A DNA stretch of 48,920 bases from the NCBI GenBank assembly GCA_017515285.1, contig JAFWGN010000007.1, positions 1 to 48,920 on the forward strand, written 5' to 3'. The first letter of the stretch is position 1, and every line of letters starts with the position of its first letter. Position numbers and translations under genes: made by a program. Of the stretch, positions 23,613 to 31,546 are shown piece by piece. Below the pieces are notes generated by a model. It searched no databases. It saw only the letters and a program-made list of their open reading frames with translations, and was not told the DNA's origin. This stretch comes from Candidatus Saccharimonadota bacterium (GTDB lineage Bacteria > Patescibacteriota > Saccharimonadia > Saccharimonadales > Saccharimonadaceae).

Positions 23613-24139
23613 TGAAAAAAATATTACTCGCGGGTCTATGCTTGATGATGTGCCTATTTCTAACGGGCTGTTCTGATTCGATGAAGGATCAGAGGGCCAC
23701 CATCGACATTGGCAACAAGTTGAGTAGGGATCAGCCGACGCCGATCGATATTGATTATTCTCTGGAAAGGTATAATTTGATTCGGCGAGCGTATTGGGTG
23801 AACGGTCAACGAGAGAAGGCGGCCGCGGTCGTCTGTCCTGTTCAGAAGCCGCTAGGCTATATCGTCCTCTTCACGGAGGGTGGTTCAGTGGTCGGTAGGT
23901 TCGTTGTGGACGGGAAAGTTACGTCGCTGAACTCGTTTCTGACACCGGACACGACGGGTCCGAATGCCACAGGCGCAGATTGGTTGCCGGATGTGGATGG
24001 ATCCTATGGTCAAAACGATAATGGCATTTTCTTCTTTACGCCGGATGGTAAGTATATCGAGTGGACTGGGATTTATCTCTATTCGGATATTCCGTTCGAG
24101 ATTGAAAACCCGGTCGTGACCTATAAGGAGGGGACTTAA
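23612..24139 (+). CDS. Unrecognised lipoprotein
   Basis: 175 residues with a lipoprotein signal peptide: MKK, a hydrophobic core, and the lipobox LTGC with the acylated Cys at 20. The mature part is mostly beta in character (LGYIVLFTEGGSVVGRFVVDGKV, GIFFFTPDGKYIEWTGIYLY) and Gly/Asp-rich. No family recognised. The start is set by AAAGGGAGGG and overlaps the stop of a leader ORF. The downstream gene at 24140 follows directly with its own ribosome site, so the two form an operon of an exposed lipoprotein and a membrane-anchored coiled-coil protein. Confidence 0.75.
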   Translation: MKKILLAGLCLMMCLFLTGCSDSMKDQRATIDIGNKLSRDQPTPIDIDYSLERYNLIRRAYWVNGQREKAAAVVCPVQKPLGYIVLFTEGGSVVGRFVVDGKVTSLNSFLTPDTTGPNATGADWLPDVDGSYGQNDNGIFFFTPDGKYIEWTGIYLYSDIPFEIENPVVTYKEGT

Positions 24140-24517
24140 ATGAAAGACTACTTTAAAGACTCGTTGATTGTAATTTTGGTGGTTGCGGTCGTGGTGCTGC
24201 TAGGAATCAGCGGAGTAATTTTCCGCAACAGTTACGAATTCCAGGTGAAAAAGGCGGAAGAGATTTCTAATTACGAAACGAAGAAGATAGTCGAGGACCA
24301 TGCGCGTTCGATGATTGCGCAATATACCGCCGATAAGCTGCGTTACGAGACCTATAAGGAAAGTTCGAGCGCCGAGCAACAGAGTTGGGCGGAAGAAGCG
24401 CGGGTTCGCGCTAATACCACCGCGGCGCTATATAATGAATATATGCTCAAAAATTCGTTCGTGTTCAAGGACAACGTTCCGGAAGACATCCGCTCGGAGT
24501 TGGAATATATCAAGTAG
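24140..24517 (+). CDS. Unrecognised membrane-anchored helical protein
   Basis: 125 residues. Residues 8-28 (LIVILVVAVVVLLGISGVIF) are one transmembrane segment, followed by a long charged helix (about 35-100) likely to be a coiled coil and a short end. With a short basic/acidic N-terminus the orientation is uncertain; an extracytoplasmic coiled coil beside the lipoprotein is the simplest model. Start ATG directly after the lipoprotein's TAA, with AAGGAGGGG upstream. No homolog recognised. Confidence 0.7.
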   Translation: MKDYFKDSLIVILVVAVVVLLGISGVIFRNSYEFQVKKAEEISNYETKKIVEDHARSMIAQYTADKLRYETYKESSSAEQQSWAEEARVRANTTAALYNEYMLKNSFVFKDNVPEDIRSELEYIK

Positions 24518-24529
24518 CAACAACATTTT

Positions 24530-24556
24530 CCCCGCTTAGACTCAAGCGGGGATTTT
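24530..24556 (+). terminator. Terminator of the lipoprotein operon
   Basis: CCCCGCTT (24530-24537) pairs with AAGCGGGG (24544-24551), followed by ATTTTTG. Confidence 0.85.
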
Positions 24557-24589
24557 TGCGATGTAAAGTTGATTATTTTTAGATATGGG

Positions 24590-24615
24590 AAAGGACGCTC
24601 TCTCGAGCGCCCTTT
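24590..24615 (-). terminator. Hairpin after the gene at 24651
   Basis: AAAGG-CGCTC pairs with GAGCG-CCTTT with one mismatch. The T-run on the minus strand is weak; on the plus strand TTTTT follows, so it may back up the operon terminator. Confidence 0.5.
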
Positions 24616-24650
24616 TTAAAGTGCTTGGTTGTGCCGGGTGACGGATAAGG

Positions 24651-25385
24651 TTAGATGTTGGAGATTTTCTTGAAAAACTCATCGATCCCTTTCGTGAAGC
24701 CGAGGAGCTCTTCGCGGAGCTTCTTGTCATCTTCGCCGGTCAGCTCGGAGCTGTCGAGGTCCTTGAGATCTTTGGTAATATCATCCAAATCGGCCTTGAG
24801 TTCTTCGAGGTCAAACCCCCTGCTTTTTAACGCACGGGCGAGCTCGTCCATCCAGTTGGGCTTCGCGAGCTTATCGGCGGAGATTTCGCAGGGTTCATAG
24901 CAGGACTCGTCGTCGAACCAGACGGACTTTTTCCCGTCGATTTCGCATTCCATGTAGATGGCGCCGGCCATAGTGGCAGCGAATTCGAAGGTTTTCTTCG
25001 CAGATTCGGCCAAGCTTTTGCGCTCCTCGTCCGTCAGCGGGCGGCCGCTTCTCGTTCCGGCAAAGTACCGAACCCCCGTGCAGAAACCTACGTCATACGG
25101 AACTTCGAAATAATCGCCGGGCTTTTCCCTGGACGGAAGCTTCGAGCCGAAGCCTATCTCTTCTTTGGCAATATTCAGAGTGCCGGAGAAGAGATCGGTG
25201 GCTTTCGCTTTACCCTTGTTCTTCTCGGACTCGGCCTTGCTCATAGCGACAAAGTCGTTGAGCCTCTTGGCGGCGCCAAGCGTCCAACGGGTATACTTTT
25301 CTTCGTCCCTGGCGACGACATAGCACCGCATTTCGGCGAAGAAGACGGGGGAGATGTTACCACTCCTGACAACCCTTTTAAACAT
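24651..25385 (-). CDS. Unrecognised cytosolic protein
   Basis: 244 residues, start ATG at 25385 with GAGGAGG upstream. No signal or transmembrane segment and no recognised family. The middle (EVPYDVGFCTGVRYFAGT) is mixed alpha/beta. The last ~75 residues, rich in Asp, Glu, Leu and Lys (LEELKADLDDITKDLKDLD), are predicted to be coiled coil. Promoter TTGACG-17-TAAAAT at 25454-25482. A single-gene unit in the accessory stretch. Confidence 0.65.
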   Translation of the reverse strand: MFKRVVRSGNISPVFFAEMRCYVVARDEEKYTRWTLGAAKRLNDFVAMSKAESEKNKGKAKATDLFSGTLNIAKEEIGFGSKLPSREKPGDYFEVPYDVGFCTGVRYFAGTRSGRPLTDEERKSLAESAKKTFEFAATMAGAIYMECEIDGKKSVWFDDESCYEPCEISADKLAKPNWMDELARALKSRGFDLEELKADLDDITKDLKDLDSSELTGEDDKKLREELLGFTKGIDEFFKKISNI

Positions 25386-25453
25386 ATTCTCTTACCTCCT
25401 CGAAAATAGTACATTGGGACAACCAACAATTGATAGCAAAACTATCGCTTGTA

Positions 25454-25482
25454 ATTTTAACATATCTTTTCTATTCCGTCAA
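25454..25482 (-). promoter_or_regulatory. Promoter of the gene at 24651
   Basis: -35 TTGACG (25477-25482), 17-nt spacer, -10 TAAAAT (25454-25459). Confidence 0.7.
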
Positions 25483-25512
25483 GAAAGCTGGAGGGGCGAG
25501 GCCATTAAAAAG

Positions 25513-25542
25513 CCCCCGCTGAGGATTGCTCCAACACGGGGG
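25513..25542 (-). terminator. Terminator of the NYN-domain gene
   Basis: CCCCCG pairs with CGGGGG across a long loop; on the minus strand CTTTTTAA follows. Confidence 0.75.
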
Positions 25543-25562
25543 TGACTTAACTTTAGTTTATC

Positions 25563-26171
25563 TTAAATTGACGGTAGTGTCAAGTACTTTTTTAATATTT
25601 CAGAAGTGATTATGATAGTGGTGTTGGCGGATGCTGAAACGGCTTTGTTTCGGAACGGTTCAAAACAAATGTAATTTATCTTGACACCGCGTTTCTTTGC
25701 TTCGTGGTATGCTGGACAGATGTCGGTATCGGAACTGACGACAGCGATTTGCTTGAGGTTCTTATTTAGCGACGCTTTGAAGATATCTATAGCCAACCGA
25801 ACATCTACACCTTTTTCCATAAGCCGCTCATTAGTCGCGCCGCATTTTGAGCATGGTTTCGCCTCTTTGACTTTGAGGTTGCCGGCTTTTATGATTTTGA
25901 TGTCGGGATTTTTAAGGTTTATGTTCCATTTGCGCATATAAGTACGGATGGAATCGACTTGCTTTTGGATGTAAGGGGCGGGAGTGTGGCCTTTGGGGAG
26001 CTTTATCTGGGAGAGATAATATTTTATCTTGATGTTTTTGCAACTCAATACTTCTTTAAAAAGACCGACAAGGTCTATCCTGAACGGTTCGTTCTTCTGA
26101 ACCAGCTTTTCTTTTTCTAACACGCCGACAAGTAGCTGTCGGAAATTTTCTCCGTCGATAAAAACAATCAT
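25563..26171 (-). CDS. NYN-domain (LabA/DUF88-like) putative ribonuclease
   Basis: 202 residues from the ATG at 26171: MIVFIDGENF at the very start gives the first acidic residue of the PIN-like NYN fold. LMEKGVDVRLAIDIF (about 125-140) and VVSSDTDICPAYHEAKKRG (about 150-170) give the others, so all expected metal-binding acids are present. A CSKCG pair near 108-112 suggests half of a zinc knuckle. NYN proteins are metal-dependent ribonucleases in several systems; the substrate here is unknown. An upstream reading from 26210 adds 13 residues but passes through the promoter: TGCTACGAT ends 6 nt before the ATG, so the gene is predicted leaderless. Confidence 0.8.
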   Translation of the reverse strand: MIVFIDGENFRQLLVGVLEKEKLVQKNEPFRIDLVGLFKEVLSCKNIKIKYYLSQIKLPKGHTPAPYIQKQVDSIRTYMRKWNINLKNPDIKIIKAGNLKVKEAKPCSKCGATNERLMEKGVDVRLAIDIFKASLNKNLKQIAVVSSDTDICPAYHEAKKRGVKINYICFEPFRNKAVSASANTTIIITSEILKKYLTLPSI

Positions 26172-26177
26172 GAAGTT

Positions 26178-26186
26178 ATCGTAGCA
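26178..26186 (-). promoter_or_regulatory. Extended -10 of the NYN gene, leaderless type
   Basis: TGCTACGAT, then AACTTC, then ATG. No clear -35. Confidence 0.5.
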
Positions 26187-26217
26187 CGGAGTCATGAATT
26201 CTGAAAGCATAAGAATT

Positions 26218-26248
26218 GCCCCGCGGGGCCTTGGGCGTGCGGGGCGAA
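26218..26248 (-). terminator. GC-rich hairpins after the gene at 26263
   Basis: GCCCCGCGGGGC (26218-26229) with a second GCCCCGC just upstream on the minus strand that can also pair with it. T-run poor (AATTCTT). Confidence 0.5.
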
Positions 26249-26262
26249 GGTGTTGATTAGGG

Positions 26263-26511
26263 TCAGATTAAGTGGGCTTTCTGGCGAAGATGGTGCGGGA
26301 CTCGGCCAGGACGAGTCGAGAGATATGCCCGGGGGCGGTGGGGCCCTAACTCGGGTTTTTGCGCCTTGGCGCAGTCTTTGGAGGAGAGGTCGCCGAAAGG
26401 TCGGGCGGGTCGGTGAGGCTTCGAATGTCCGGAGCGGATGTTTTCTCCGTAAAATGTCTGAATCGGGCAAGGCATCCATGATTCGGTTTGTTGCCGGACG
26501 AATATGGCCAT
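26263..26511 (-). CDS. Small basic orphan
   Basis: 82 residues, rich in Arg, His, Pro and Lys, with no recognised motif. Support comes from signals: promoter TTGCAA-17-TATAAT (26575-26603) and AAAGGAG 7 nt before the ATG. It ends in TGA, followed one codon later by TAA, unlike every clear gene in the window. Another frame overlaps most of it, and composition does not distinguish them, so a decayed gene is possible. Confidence 0.4.
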   Translation of the reverse strand: MAIFVRQQTESWMPCPIQTFYGENIRSGHSKPHRPARPFGDLSSKDCAKAQKPELGPHRPRAYLSTRPGRVPHHLRQKAHLI

Positions 26512-26574
26512 GTCTAATCTCCTTTCCTAATCTAACGAAGTTGAAATTTGCTAGCTCGGATGAGCCATAGAGAG

Positions 26575-26603
26575 ATTATACAATAAAACTATTTGTTTTG
26601 CAA
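26575..26603 (-). promoter_or_regulatory. Promoter of the small basic orphan
   Basis: -35 TTGCAA (26598-26603), 17-nt spacer, -10 TATAAT (26575-26580). The -35 lies in the membrane-protein pseudogene's final Leu-Gln codons, as at 23512. Confidence 0.7.
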
Positions 26604-26707
26604 GAGAATGATAGCGTTGATGGCTTGGACGAGGATGTTGATAATAGCGAAGAACAAGAGGATGCGGTTTCGCCGGTTTCTGAGTCAAATTCATCACGGA
26701 ATCTCAT
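26589..26707 (-). pseudogene. Broken paralog of the small tail-anchored membrane protein
   Basis: From the ATG at 26707, frame 0 reads MRFRDEFDSETGE, matching MKIREEIDPEIGE of the gene at 23308. The -1 frame then reads RNRILLFFAIINILVQAINA and IILLQNK before TAG (26589), matching that protein's C-terminal membrane helix and ending IALLQK. About 28 middle residues are missing and the frame changes between the two halves. It still has a leaderless-type promoter. Decay by deletion is most likely; a programmed -1 shift is a less likely alternative. Confidence 0.65.
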
Positions 26708-26713
26708 GACTTT

Positions 26714-26741
26714 ATTGTAACATATTCTTCTATTTTGGCGA
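26714..26741 (-). promoter_or_regulatory. Promoter of the broken membrane-protein gene, leaderless type
   Basis: -35 TCGCCA (26736-26741), 16-nt spacer, extended -10 TGTTACAAT (hexamer 26714-26719), then AAAGTC and ATG. Confidence 0.55.
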
Positions 26742-26742
26742 T

Positions 26743-26760
26743 AAAAAGCCCCGCGGGGCT
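26743..26760 (-). terminator. Terminator of the gene at 26786
   Basis: Palindrome AGCCCCGCGGGGCT (26747-26760) followed on the minus strand by TTTTTA; the same 14-mer occurs at 22527. Confidence 0.85.
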
Positions 26761-26785
26761 TGGGAGCGGGCGGGGCGATGTGGAC

Positions 26786-27172
26786 TTAATGATTTTTTTG
26801 GGTGCGGTTTAAGACCTGTCGTTGGTAGGCGTCGAATCTTACGGCGCGGTCCTCTATGGCTTCGGCAAGCTCGATGAGGGCTTCACATACGGGAGCGGCG
26901 CGATTAAATTCGGTGCGAGCGTCATTGGTGCTGACTCGTCGGGTCTCGATTCCGATTTCGAGGCTTTCGATATAGACTCCGACAGAGTTGGCGCTCTCCT
27001 CGATGTCGCTGCGGAGTGAAACGATTCGGTCGGCAGTAGAGGGAACAATGATGTTCCAGGTGGAGGAGTCCAGAGAATTGTACGGCCGGTCGAGGCTGGC
27101 AATTTGGGCGATGGTTTCGAGATTGGCGCTGATTTGATTAAGTTCATTTTTCATTTCTTCTAAAGTACGCAT
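26786..27172 (-). CDS. Unrecognised small helical protein
   Basis: 128 residues, all-helical and acidic, with no membrane segment (MRTLEEMKNELNQISANLET start, a long helix near 95-115). Start ATG at 27172 with AAAGGGGG upstream. Divergent from the gene at 27294; both use one TTGCAA as -35. Function unknown; shared promoter control implies the two are expressed together. Confidence 0.65.
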   Translation of the reverse strand: MRTLEEMKNELNQISANLETIAQIASLDRPYNSLDSSTWNIIVPSTADRIVSLRSDIEESANSVGVYIESLEIGIETRRVSTNDARTEFNRAAPVCEALIELAEAIEDRAVRFDAYQRQVLNRTQKNH

Positions 27173-27201
27173 GAGAATCCCCCTTTCAGATGATAGTATA
27201 T

Positions 27202-27253
27202 ATTATATACTAAAATACTTAATCTTGCAAGGGCTGGCGAGGTGTGGTATAAT
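27202..27253. promoter_or_regulatory. Bidirectional promoter with one shared -35 (26786 / 27294)
   Basis: Palindrome TTGCAA at 27225-27230. Minus: 17-nt spacer, TATAAT at 27202-27207. Plus: 17-nt spacer, TATAAT at 27248-27253, with extended TGG. Confidence 0.75.
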
Positions 27254-27293
27254 TTTGGGAAATAGGGTGAGAACCTTGAAAGGATGTGGGAGA

Positions 27294-27824
27294 ATGTTGG
27301 GTTTTATGACGGCCGGACTCTGTATACTCCTTTTCATATCTATGTGTGTTGGAGTTTGGAGTATGAATGAAGGAGACAAACCTGCAGTTACTGTTTTAGC
27401 CGCGATTCTTTGGATATTATTTGTTGTGGGTTTTATTGGTACAAGATACAGTGGGACGACGCCGTCGGTGAATGTAGTTTCGAGTTCGGCGAGAATGGAA
27501 CAGTTGAGTATTGATATGGCAGAGGAGATGGTTTATTGGCAGGGTGAAAATGGATTAAACGGCGCTAAACTTAACGATGTAACGCTTGTTGTTATCGACG
27601 ACCGGAAGCCTCGCGGACTTGCCGTAAAGCTCGACGATGACGATTTGCCGTGTATGGTGAGTGTGGAAACGCAAGAGCATAAAGTTGGCTATTTGTTCTT
27701 CGTGATTAGGATAGTTTCTTCGCCAAAGAAGACAATCCGGCGTTATATTTATGTGAAGCGAAGTATGGTTGAGGAGTTTCTTGACGACACGCTCGATTGG
27801 ACACAGGTTCTTCCCCCTATTTAA
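27294..27824 (+). CDS. Unrecognised membrane protein with cytosolic domain
   Basis: 176 residues from the ATG at 27294 (AAGGA 9 nt upstream); an in-frame GTG at 27267 is a possible earlier start. Two transmembrane segments (about 3-23 and 32-52) form a hairpin, leaving a soluble C-terminal domain of ~120 residues with alternating strands (DVTLVVIDDRKPRGLAVKLD, GYLFFVIRIV). No known family. It ends at a strong terminator before uvrA. Confidence 0.65.
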   Translation: MLGFMTAGLCILLFISMCVGVWSMNEGDKPAVTVLAAILWILFVVGFIGTRYSGTTPSVNVVSSSARMEQLSIDMAEEMVYWQGENGLNGAKLNDVTLVVIDDRKPRGLAVKLDDDDLPCMVSVETQEHKVGYLFFVIRIVSSPKKTIRRYIYVKRSMVEEFLDDTLDWTQVLPPI

Positions 27825-27830
27825 TTTCAA

Positions 27831-27851
27831 CCTCCCTTTCGGGAGGTTTTT
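27831..27851 (+). terminator. Terminator of the gene at 27294
   Basis: CCTCCC (27831-27836), TTTC loop, GGGAGG (27841-27846), then TTTTT; it overlaps the approach to the uvrA stop on the other strand. Confidence 0.85.
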
Positions 27852-27852
27852 A

Positions 27853-30726
27853 TTAGAGATATTTTTTGAGGTATTCGCCGGTGGGAGTGGAGGCAGAGCG
27901 TGCGAGGTCTTCGGGGGTGCCACTGGCAACGACCTGGCCGCCGCCTTGGCCGCCTTCGGGCCCCATGTCGATAATCCAGTCGGCGGATTTGATGACGTGG
28001 AGGTTGTGTTCAATGATAATCATACTATTGCCGCCGGAAACCAGTTTGTTCAAGATGTCGAGGAGACGCTTAACGTCGTCGGTGTGGAGGCCGGTGGTGG
28101 GCTCGTCGAGGATGTAGAGGGTCTTGCCGGTGCTACGCCTGGAGAGCTCAGTGGCGAGCTTGATTCTTTGGGCTTCGCCGCCAGAGAAGGTGGTGGCGGG
28201 TTGGCCGAGTTTAATATAGCCGAGGCCGACTTCCTTTAGGGTCTTGAGTTTATTGAAAATAGCGGGGATGTTTTTGAAGAAGTCGCAAGCCTCGTCTATA
28301 GTCATCTCTAGAACTTCGGAGATGTCCTTGTCTTTGTATTTAATCTCGAGGGCTTCGCGGTTGTAGCGGCGGCCGTGGCAAGCGGGGCAGGTAACGTAAA
28401 CGTCGGGGAGGAAGTGCATTTCGATTTTATTGACGCCGTCGCCTTGGCAGGCTTCACAGCGGCCGCCCTTGACGTTGAAGGAGAAGCGGCCGGATTTGTA
28501 GCCGCGGACTTCGGCTTCGGGCTGAGCGGCGAAAAGGTCGCGAATGGCGGTAAAGACGCCGGTGTAGGTGGCAGGGTTGCTTCTTGGGGTGCGACCGATG
28601 GGGCTTTGGTCAACGACGACGATTTTATCGAGGTGTTCGAGGCCGTCGATGCGATCGTGGAGACCGGGGACGGTTTGGGCATGGTTTAATCTTGCTTGGA
28701 GTTCTTTGGCGATGATTTCGTTGACTAAAGTCGATTTTCCGGAGCCGGAGACGCCGGAGACGACGGTCATGACGCCGAGTGGGAACTTTACGGTGAGGTT
28801 TTTGAGGTTGTTTTCGCGGGCGCCGACGACAGTGAGGAACTTGTCTTTTTTGGGTTTTCTACGGGATTTTGGCGTGTCGATTTTGAGCTCGCCTTTTAAG
28901 TATTTTCCGGTAATGGAGTCGGGGTTGTTCATGACTTCTTCGGGGGTGCCGGCGGCGACGAGGCGACCGCCTTTGCTTCCGGCTTCGGGACCGATGTCGA
29001 TGATATAGTCGCTTTGTCGCATGGTGTCTTCGTCATGTTCGACAACCAGGACGGTGTTCTTGAGGTCGCGAAGGTGCTTTAAGGTGGCGATTAATTTGTC
29101 GTTGTCGCATTGGTGGAGGCCGATGGATGGTTCATCGAGGACGTAGAGGACGCCTTGGAGGCCGGAGCCGATTTGGGTGGCGAGGCGAATGCGTTGGGCT
29201 TCGCCACCGGAAAGAGTGTTCGCCGCGCGGCCGAGTTCGAGGTAGCCGAGGCCGACGTCTTGCATGAACTGGACACGTTCGCGGATTTCTTTCAAGATGG
29301 GGTCGGCGATTAAGTGTTCCGCTTCGGTGAATTTCAAATCTTGATTTAAGACTTTTAAGGTCGAATCGACGTCGAGGGAGCACATATCGACAATATTGAG
29401 GTCGTGAATCGTGACGGCGAGGACGGCGGGCTTGAGGCGGGCGCCGTGACAAGTTTGACATTCGCGAACGCGCATGAAGCGCTCGATGTCGTGTTTGACG
29501 AACTCGGAGACGTCGGGGTTGTTGTATCTTCTTTCGAGGTTGGGGATGACGCCTTCGTAAGTGGTTTCGTAAACGGTGCCGGCGGCGAACTTGCCGGAGC
29601 CGGAGACGGTGACTTTGTATTTTTCGGAGCCGGTGCCGTAGAGGATTTTTTCGATAACGTCGGGCTTTAAGTCCCGAATCGGGACGTGGATGGAGAAACC
29701 GTGGCGCTCGCCGACGGTGGCGAGGCGCTTGAGCCAATAGGAATCGTAAGAGATACGGTTAAAGGGGCGGATGCCGCCTTCGGCGATGGTGAGGTTGGGG
29801 TTCAAAACGAGATTCGGGTCGATTTCCATGCGAATACCGAGGCCGGTGCAGGTCGGGCAGGCGCCTTCGGGGGCGTTAAAGGAGAAGAGACGCGGCTCGA
29901 GCTCGGGGATGAGCTCGTCGGGGTGGAGTGGGCAGGCGTAGCGTTGGGAGAAAGTGTAAACTTCTTCGCTCTTGATATTTTTTCCGTCAACAGAGGTGGA
30001 GTTATCGTTGATTTTGAGGAGTTTAATGATTCCCTGGCCTAAATCTAGTGCCTGCTCGATGGAGCCGAAGATGCGAGCCTCTACGTCGGGAGATAAGATG
30101 AAACGGTCGACGACGAGCTCGATGTCGTGGCGCTCTTGCTTTTCTAGTTCCGGAAATTCGTCGAGAGCATAGACGATCCCATCAACGCGGACACGAGAGA
30201 AGCCCTTGGCACCGTATTGGTCGGGGATGTGGGCGAACTCGCCTTTCTTTTGTTGGACGATGGGGGCGAGGAGCATAAGTTTGGAGCCTAAGGGGAGTTT
30301 CATGACTTCGTTCACGATGTCTTCGACGGAACGGCGAGAGACTTCGCGGTGGCAAATTGGGCAGTGGGGGACGCCGACACGGGCGAAGAGAAGGCGAAGG
30401 TAATCGTAAACTTCGGTGACGGTGGTGACGGTACTTCTTGGATTGCGTGAGGTTGATTTTTGGTCGATGGAGATGGCAGGGCTTAAACCCGTGATTGAGT
30501 CGCAGTCGGGCTTGTCCATGACGCCGAGAAACATGCGGGCGTAACTTGAGAGAGATTCGACGTAGCGGCGTTGCCCTTCGGCGTAAATTGTGTCGAAGGC
30601 GAGGCTAGATTTTCCGGAGCCGGAGACGCCGGTGATGACGACGAGTTTGTCACGAGGAATATCGACGTCGATGTTCTTTAAGTTGTGTTGCCGCGCGCCG
30701 CGGATTTTGATATAGTTTTCTTCCAT
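27853..30726 (-). CDS. uvrA: UvrABC excinuclease subunit A
   Basis: 957 residues, full length. Two ABC ATPase modules: Walker [21 protein letters not shown] (near 35) and [14 protein letters not shown] (about 645); signatures [19 protein letters not shown] (about 500) and [16 protein letters not shown]. UvrA dimers detect bulky DNA lesions and load UvrB in nucleotide excision repair. The C-terminal zinc module is intact (CEAC and CPAC). The internal one, normally CxxC...CPxC, reads CPLH...CPTC, so one Cys is His. Start ATG at 30726; an extended -10 (TGCTATAAT) lies 24 nt upstream. uvrB and uvrC are not in the window. Confidence 0.97.
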   Translation of the reverse strand: MEENYIKIRGARQHNLKNIDVDIPRDKLVVITGVSGSGKSSLAFDTIYAEGQRRYVESLSSYARMFLGVMDKPDCDSITGLSPAISIDQKSTSRNPRSTVTTVTEVYDYLRLLFARVGVPHCPICHREVSRRSVEDIVNEVMKLPLGSKLMLLAPIVQQKKGEFAHIPDQYGAKGFSRVRVDGIVYALDEFPELEKQERHDIELVVDRFILSPDVEARIFGSIEQALDLGQGIIKLLKINDNSTSVDGKNIKSEEVYTFSQRYACPLHPDELIPELEPRLFSFNAPEGACPTCTGLGIRMEIDPNLVLNPNLTIAEGGIRPFNRISYDSYWLKRLATVGERHGFSIHVPIRDLKPDVIEKILYGTGSEKYKVTVSGSGKFAAGTVYETTYEGVIPNLERRYNNPDVSEFVKHDIERFMRVRECQTCHGARLKPAVLAVTIHDLNIVDMCSLDVDSTLKVLNQDLKFTEAEHLIADPILKEIRERVQFMQDVGLGYLELGRAANTLSGGEAQRIRLATQIGSGLQGVLYVLDEPSIGLHQCDNDKLIATLKHLRDLKNTVLVVEHDEDTMRQSDYIIDIGPEAGSKGGRLVAAGTPEEVMNNPDSITGKYLKGELKIDTPKSRRKPKKDKFLTVVGARENNLKNLTVKFPLGVMTVVSGVSGSGKSTLVNEIIAKELQARLNHAQTVPGLHDRIDGLEHLDKIVVVDQSPIGRTPRSNPATYTGVFTAIRDLFAAQPEAEVRGYKSGRFSFNVKGGRCEACQGDGVNKIEMHFLPDVYVTCPACHGRRYNREALEIKYKDKDISEVLEMTIDEACDFFKNIPAIFNKLKTLKEVGLGYIKLGQPATTFSGGEAQRIKLATELSRRSTGKTLYILDEPTTGLHTDDVKRLLDILNKLVSGGNSMIIIEHNLHVIKSADWIIDMGPEGGQGGGQVVASGTPEDLARSASTPTGEYLKKYL

Positions 30727-30750
30727 ATACGCCCTTGATTAAACTAAAGT

Positions 30751-30759
30751 ATTATAGCA
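30751..30759 (-). promoter_or_regulatory. Extended -10 of uvrA
   Basis: TGCTATAAT on the minus strand, 24 nt before the ATG; no good -35 and only a weak AAGGGC ribosome site. The 113 bp on to the end of the next gene upstream (30873) show nothing else. Confidence 0.5.
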
Positions 30760-30872
30760 CAAGTTGGCGGATTTTTCCAGATGTCGGCGGTCGGTCTGCT
30801 TCCCTCAGCCCTAGGTCCTCTTATTTTGAACATTTTTGATGAAAAATTGTTTAACTAATGAAACTTCTGGGG

Positions 30873-31529
30873 TTATCTTTCGGGGACGCGGGAGTTGGAG
30901 AAAATTGCGTCGAGGCGGGCGTCGGGGTAGGTTTCGTCGAGGAAGGTGTCGAAACGACCGCGGGCGGGGACGTCGTTGCGGCGCTCGGATTGGCGGTGGA
31001 CGGCGAGGGCGGAAATCGAGATGTCGAAAATCATGAAGAGACTCAAGATGAAGATGGTGTTTTTAATGGCGGGGCGCTCCAGGCGGTCACTCATGCGGGT
31101 CAAAATTGGGAGGAGAATTTCGTAGAAAAAGAGGGACATTAGTCCCCAGAAGATAGAGTGGAACAGGCTCGTCCGACCGTTCAAATCGAGCATGAGATTG
31201 GAGTAGTCCCAGGAAATGGTCCCGAAGGCTTTTTCTTGAATATAAGAACTTAAATATTCGGTGATACCGCCGACGAGAAAGCCGACGAGGAAAACGAAGA
31301 AAAATTGCGCGAGTCTTGATTTTTTGTCGAAGTTCGAGCGGGATTTTAGGTAGGAAAAAATGTAGTAAAAGGCGACGAGGCCGATGCCGTAGATGACGAT
31401 AAAGGGGCCGTAGATTAAACCTTGGCGGAGAATTAAGTCGCCCTTTAGGATGGTTAAAAGATTTTCGTGAATAAAGCCGACGAAGCTGCCGAGCATGAAG
31501 AGGAAGAAAAAGGTTAAGTAATGTTTCAC
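30873..31529 (-). CDS. CmpB-like (putative ABC-transporter type IV, PF06541-type) membrane protein
   Basis: 218 residues from the GTG at 31529, encoding (M)KHYLTFFFLFMLGSFVGFIHE; a much longer open frame extends into sbcB but is only a shadow there. The core matches the CmpB pattern: GLIYGPFIVIYGIG, then VGGITEYLSSYIQEKAFGT, SWDYSNLMLDLNGR, and SIFWGLMSLFFYEIL. About five or six transmembrane segments are followed by a basic cytosolic tail. The family's role is poorly known. TGTTATAAT ends 6 nt before the GTG, so the mRNA is predicted leaderless with a non-ATG start. Confidence 0.75.
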   Translation of the reverse strand: MKHYLTFFFLFMLGSFVGFIHENLLTILKGDLILRQGLIYGPFIVIYGIGLVAFYYIFSYLKSRSNFDKKSRLAQFFFVFLVGFLVGGITEYLSSYIQEKAFGTISWDYSNLMLDLNGRTSLFHSIFWGLMSLFFYEILLPILTRMSDRLERPAIKNTIFILSLFMIFDISISALAVHRQSERRNDVPARGRFDTFLDETYPDARLDAIFSNSRVPER

Positions 31530-31535
31530 GTTATT

Positions 31536-31544
31536 ATTATAACA
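31536..31544 (-). promoter_or_regulatory. Extended -10 of the CmpB-like gene, leaderless type
   Basis: TGTTATAAT, then AATAAC, then GTG. It overlaps the sbcB stop-codon region. Confidence 0.6.
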
Positions 31545-31546
31545 CG

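Noticed and set aside
26589-26707. Programmed -1 frameshift joining the two halves of the membrane-protein remnant
   Set aside because: No good slippery heptamer or downstream structure was found, and the middle of the protein is missing; deletion decay explains it better.
21597-27850. Prophage or integrative element
   Set aside because: No integrase, terminase, capsid or tail gene, no attachment repeats and no tRNA target; the region is best described as small accessory cassettes.
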